Of a stretch of DNA of 64,000 nucleotides, positions 59,827 to 64,000 are shown piece after piece. The notes under the pieces are model-generated. The model worked only from the letters and a program-made list of their open reading frames with translations, did not search any database and had not been told where the DNA came from. Within the stretch, counting starts at the first letter, position 1. Each line of letters begins with the position of its first letter. The DNA comes from Phellopilus nigrolimitatus. Its lineage: Eukaryota > Basidiomycota > Agaricomycetes > Hymenochaetales > Hymenochaetaceae. The stretch is from NCBI GenBank assembly GCA_021029095.1, contig JAJOHG010000040.1, positions 124,001 to 188,000 on the forward strand, written 5' to 3'. The translations under genes and the position numbers were made by a program.

Positions 59827-62800
59827 TTCGCCATGTTCCTTGCGCTGCGACTTCTAAGAAACAGTGCCTTTCATTCGTAATGATTTGAAATGGAGACTGG
59901 TAAGTGTTTGGCCTCCGCAAACGCTTTTCGCCAGTACAGAAGAAACAAACCAATTTCGATCGAAGGCGTCTCGATCGTTCTCTCAACGCTTTCGAGGTCC
60001 ATCGGTCTAGCCCAATAGATACCGGATACAGATTGCACTACCTGCCGAATCAGAAGGCGCTCGCGCTGTACGGAATCTGGCACATCCGGATCTCGGTGAT
60101 TCTTGCTTCACATCGCATCTCAACTTAAACTTTATATGTAGTATCATTGCATCTGTCAAAAGCTTCAATGCTGTCGTCCGAAACTATATCATACGTTTTG
60201 CAGCTGATATTCTTTAATCAAGCACAATACACTCTTGCTACATGCAAGCAAGGTACGGGAATCGTAAACTCGACAGGCCCGTGATGCGGTGGCGCTAAAC
60301 AAGTTGCCTGCATATTGAGCAAAATAACTTCAGCTCTCAGATACAAATAAATAATGATGCGCCAATTATGGAAGATCGTCCCCAATAATATTTTGCCCAT
60401 CCACAAGAGTCCAGGGACTTCGGAGCTACTGTATTATGTAAAGGCCGGCCCCAAGAGAGATCTACTTAGGGCCGGTTACTCAAGCCTCAATTACGTCAGT
60501 CCTGCCAGATGAGGGCGCAAAGGCGGGCACGCCGCAAACGACAAGAGGACAGGTAGCCCCCGCAAGCTTTCGGTACGAAGAAATGACCAACACGACAGCC
60601 GTTCTGCGGCCTATGATATGTCATTGTCCAGGTGGAGACGAAAAGGAAGCGCGGCGCAATGCTGTTGAACGCGCTGAGGCGACGGGCAGATGGACTCAAA
60701 AGAGGGCTAACGTGTGTCCTTTTTCATGCTTCGCGTTCGAAAGACGGTCGCTGACGGAGACCATGCGCGACTTGGATCTGCTACAGCGGGTATATGTGAC
60801 CTCCTGGTCGCAGTAAGACCTACAGAAAGAGCCGATACGACGCTGCTAGCTATGCCGGCGAAGGGCCGTTTACGGTCAGTCCATTCATACTCCCCTCTTT
60901 CGTTTGGCTCATTTTGCAGTTTAACAGTTCCTTTGCTTTATTGATCATGGGCGATGCGCGAGCAGGCAGATGATCGGCTTTCGCGAATCCGGCGCGTTGA
61001 CCGCTTTGACTGGGCTGTGTGTAGCGCTTCGCGCAGCAAGGTGCGCATTTTGGTTTCTCCGCTCGGGACAGTCGAGCTCATTGATTCGCTTATATGTCTA
61101 GCTAAGTACAATTGATACGATGTGAGGGGCAGGCCACAGAGAGTCATGTCGAATGTGCGTTTTCGCGAAGGGCTGTGGTGGTGATGGGGCGATACTGTGA
61201 GTAAGCACTTCTTATCTTCTCTTATCCCATTAATGCAGTTCTATAACTGTCTCTAACTGTATCGCGCAGCTCATGCAGTCGATATTCAGCGCTGTGCTCA
61301 GCATTGGAATGCGTACATGCTAGAAGCCGAATGCCACGCTCCCGATTGTCGACGGCGGCCTGCCGCAGGGGGGGGATGCAGACTCCTTCGGCATATATGT
61401 GAAGATCGTCCCTCTGTGGGCGTGCGTGCACATGGTCGGTTTCTTCCCATTATTTTTACGCTTATTCTGTCAGTAACGGGCTACTCGTCTGCAGCATTTC
61501 CCGCATGGTCCGCAAGTGCAGGCACCTCTTCATCAGAGAAGGAGCTCAAGAAACGTCATCGTGCATGCCGAAATGATTGGAGATGTTTTTAGAACGTGTA
61601 CAAAGCCGCCGGCATTCTTGCCCGCTTGGACGGCGACCTCGACTGTGATGGCCGCTTTAATTCGTAATTGACATCGTCTGATGCCGAGGAGCAGGCGGGA
61701 TGCACGGACTGTAGAGACGCGAAGATAGGACTTGCGATTGTGAGTTCGTTATCTGCGTCTTTCTTGATCTCGAGCTCATATTGCCTCGTTCGTTCCCCAG
61801 GACGTCGATATAACCATTTGTAAAATAACCCGCATTATTCTTCGGCAACAGAATATAACACGTGTACCTTCCGCGAACGCGTTCCTCTGTTCCGCGCAGC
61901 AAATGACGTGAATAACTCCAACCTATGTGCACTACGGCCGAACTTCCTCGCGCGCGAAATTTCATTCCAGCCCTGCCGATTTCTTAATCTAGCGGGCGCT
62001 AGCTGTTAACATGCTACCACGGAAACTGGATGTGTACGGTAGGAGTGGCGTGACTCATATCACTCTTCTCTTTACCTCTGACGGGAACGCATCCTTGCAG
62101 AGTGACGAGACGCGCAGCGACGCGTAAGCCTAAGCTGGAATACGCAGACAGGTTCTTGGGCTGGAGAGGTTGTTGTTCCGCACAGAGTGGCGGCGCGTCA
62201 GGCGTCGAAGGGCCGAAGAAGTGGCACATCAAGAGAAGGTGAAGAGAGAGACTGACCGATTCTTCGGAGTCGTGGCACCCCTTCCGTGGGTTCGAAACGC
62301 CGCGCATCTTTGGAAGCGAACTGCGGAGATGTTGGTTGCGCCTTCATCTCTCTGTCAAAGTCTGCGCTAGCACATGAAGAGCCTCTTTGATAACAGTGTT
62401 TGGTACTGTGGGTGTGTGCCATCTTGTCTCTTTCTCTCATTCTCCCAAGACAAATGAACTAATCGGTTTCTTCAAGCCATCTATTGAATGTCAGGTGCTA
62501 TGACATGAAGACGCTCAAGCTCATCGTCAGGAAGTGCTACGGCGCGATCTCGACGATTAGCGCATACTGTATACTACACACCAACTCTCCCGAACAGGTA
62601 GCCGTCAGCAGGAAGCATGTGCGACCATTCTTCAGCAGAGCGCTTATAGCGAAACGCTCGCGCACGCGACGTGCAAACTCGATGTGTCAGTCACGCTATT
62701 CAATTTCGCTGCAAGTGCGGACTCGTTGGTTCTGAAGTAAATATAATTATTCAGCACCCGGGAGTACATGTGCAAACGGACGCGTTTCTTCTTCGTCTGC

Positions 62801-63233
62801 TTTCCTTTTCTTTTCTCACAATCTTCGACGCGAGCTGGTTATGGTTATGCCGATCGCGTGGACGAAAAGCATGGCCCATCAACTACGCTCTCAGCGCGCT
62901 ACTCGACAACAGAAGGGAAAGGCAGTCGAACAGTCCACGCGTGCTGTTGTTGTATTGTGGCTAACCGCATCTACATACCTCATTTTCACTCTAGAGGGGA
63001 ACAATTGCACTGTGCTCGTATGTACATGTACGAACAGGCCGATATTCCGTTCACCCAGTGATGACTTTACATTGCATAGATTAATATACAAGGGCATAAT
63101 GGGAAGGCAAAACTAAATGACAGGTCAAATTGGAGTGAAGGGCGTGTTTGAGCATCCTGCACATGACAGTTATTAGATTAATTCACCTCAGACAAGCCAG
63201 ATAAAATTGAACAAATAGAATTACCTTGCAAAA
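59827..63233. other. Spacer H, right part
   Basis: After the repeat, the common spacer resumes near 60465 (GGGCCGGTTACTCAAGCCTC, then TTACGTCAG where other spacers have the TGACGTCA palindrome). Later blocks match: GTTTCTTCCCATTATTTTTA intron-like region near 61439, GTGAGTTCGTTATCTGCGTC near 61740, and GTGCGGACTCGTTGG near 62716. This shows that the P450/DUF6534 cassette replaced the middle of an ordinary spacer. No gene can be supported here. Confidence 0.5.
60070..60210 (+). repeat. Imperfect direct repeat, right copy (3' flank of DUF6534)
   Basis: Partner of 57220-57380. The two genes of the cassette end in related flanks, so a 3' region was duplicated or one gene inserted beside the other by recombination in this repeat. 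Confidence 0.5.
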
Positions 63234-64000
63234 TCAGGAAAACTCAATGTTACTCATGGTCCTCATTGCATAGCTGGTGCCTCCATTGACTCCCCTCTCT
63301 CCAGTTTCCTTCAGGTTGACCAGCATGTAACTCCCAAGGACACAGAGGAAGCTGGGACTTCCCAAAATACTCAGAAGACTAGACAGAATAATACCTGAAA
63401 TCTCCAATTCAGTTGAAAGGATCTGCATGACACTGCAAAATATGGCCCTATCAAATTAGTTAGTTCATATGCTGCTGGTTGTGCATGAAGGACAAAATTA
63501 CATAGTGAAATAAATGGCCTGATCTTGGATGAGGACCTTAACAAGGGTGAACTGACTGAAGCCAGCTGTCTCCCTCCAGTGTTCTGCAGCCTTATGGAGT
63601 GCTAGAACCATAAGGATAATTTCATACACCATTATAGCAGCCCTGTTTCCAATTTCCAAGTCAGCCCAAGTGTTTTCCCAGGAACACCAGTACTAACCAG
63701 GATGAAGCACCCCACACTTTCAGAGAGCTTCCATTGTTCCCACATGCTGTTATTCCTTTAGCTAACTCCCCTACAACAACTAAAACCCATGATTGGAAAA
63801 TGCCACTGTAGGATAAACAAATATACTTACTCTCTCGATGGATTATGCTAAATATAAGGACACCAAGTGTATATGCTGCCTCTAATCCAAATAGAGTCCT
63901 CAGGCATGCAGATAGCCTCTTGTCTGTTGTTTATTAAACACCAGCAGTAATTGGTAGTAGTAAGTATGCTCACCCTGGTGGTACAGTGCAAGAACTCTCA
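63234..64000 (-). CDS. DUF6533 multi-pass membrane protein, array copy I (cut by window end)
   Basis: Only the 3' half is inside the window. The last exon (63234-63428 and a few bases more) encodes SPSFLCVLGSYMLVNLKETG and ends in TMSNIEFS. The penultimate exon (about 63505-63645) has AAEHWRETAGFSQFTLVKVL. The next (about 63703-63775) has GELAKGITACGNNGSSLKVW. A further exon at about 63838-63925 follows the family, and the LALYHQ exon starts at the very end. All are open, so the visible part is undamaged; the start lies beyond 64000. Confidence 0.7.

Noticed and set aside
62280..62300. GGGTTCGAAAC as a tRNA B box
   Set aside because: No matching A box or cloverleaf can be formed around it.
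330..64000. LTR retrotransposon or LINE as cause of the 5.6 kb periodicity
   Set aside because: No reverse transcriptase, integrase, long terminal repeats or poly-A tails; the repeated part is an intron-containing gene plus spacer, so this is tandem duplication.
1..64000. CRISPR arrays, bacterial operons, restriction or toxin systems
   Set aside because: The sequence is eukaryotic with spliceosomal introns; no regular short repeats with unique spacers were seen.

Overview
This is a eukaryotic window, almost certainly from a filamentous basidiomycete (Agaricomycetes). The evidence is dense spliceosomal introns of about 50 nt with GTRNGT donors and CTAAC-like branch sites, together with two protein families typical of mushroom-forming fungi (DUF6533 and DUF6534 multi-pass membrane proteins), a fungal microsomal cytochrome P450, and fungal DNA transposons. 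I see no bacterial, organellar or viral genes.

The backbone is a head-to-tail tandem array of nine copies (A to I) of one intron-rich DUF6533 gene, all on the minus strand, at about 0.3-3.9, 9.1-10.7, 16.6-21.2, 25.0-26.6, 30.7-32.3, 36.4-38.0, 45.9-47.6, 51.9-53.5 and 63.2-64.0 kb (cut by the window end). Exon and intron sequence is similar between copies. The shortest repeat period is about 5.6 kb. Copies D, E, F and G look potentially functional. A, B, C and H carry clear lesions. The GC-richer spacers between genes are themselves homologous to one another, with different parts lost in each. They contain relics that I could not identify.

Several insertions interrupt the array. A 2.27 kb pogo/Tigger-type element with a one-base-frameshifted transposase sits at a TA in an intron of copy A. 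A 0.3 kb insertion with an 8-bp duplication splits the last exon of copy C. Two non-autonomous hAT elements (2.61 kb in copy C, 2.83 kb in spacer F) have TAGGGCAT termini, 8-bp target duplications and GGGTCCGGGTCA-like subterminal repeats, and they carry captured pieces of host genes. The second holds intron-containing fragments of ATP-citrate lyase, V-ATPase subunit a and ribosomal protein L30, all in one orientation.

Spacer H carries a cassette on the plus strand (about 54.5-60.4 kb): an intact-looking seven-exon cytochrome P450 (529 aa) followed by an intact-looking sixteen-exon DUF6534 membrane protein gene (340 aa). The two share a TTTATAGCCA-like promoter element (exact in the second, one mismatch in the first) and similar 3' flanks. 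The window therefore reads as a tandemly amplified receptor-like membrane gene family that is decaying, being invaded by transposons, and hosting a small accessory metabolic gene pair. No pathway linking the membrane proteins to the P450 can be shown from sequence alone.
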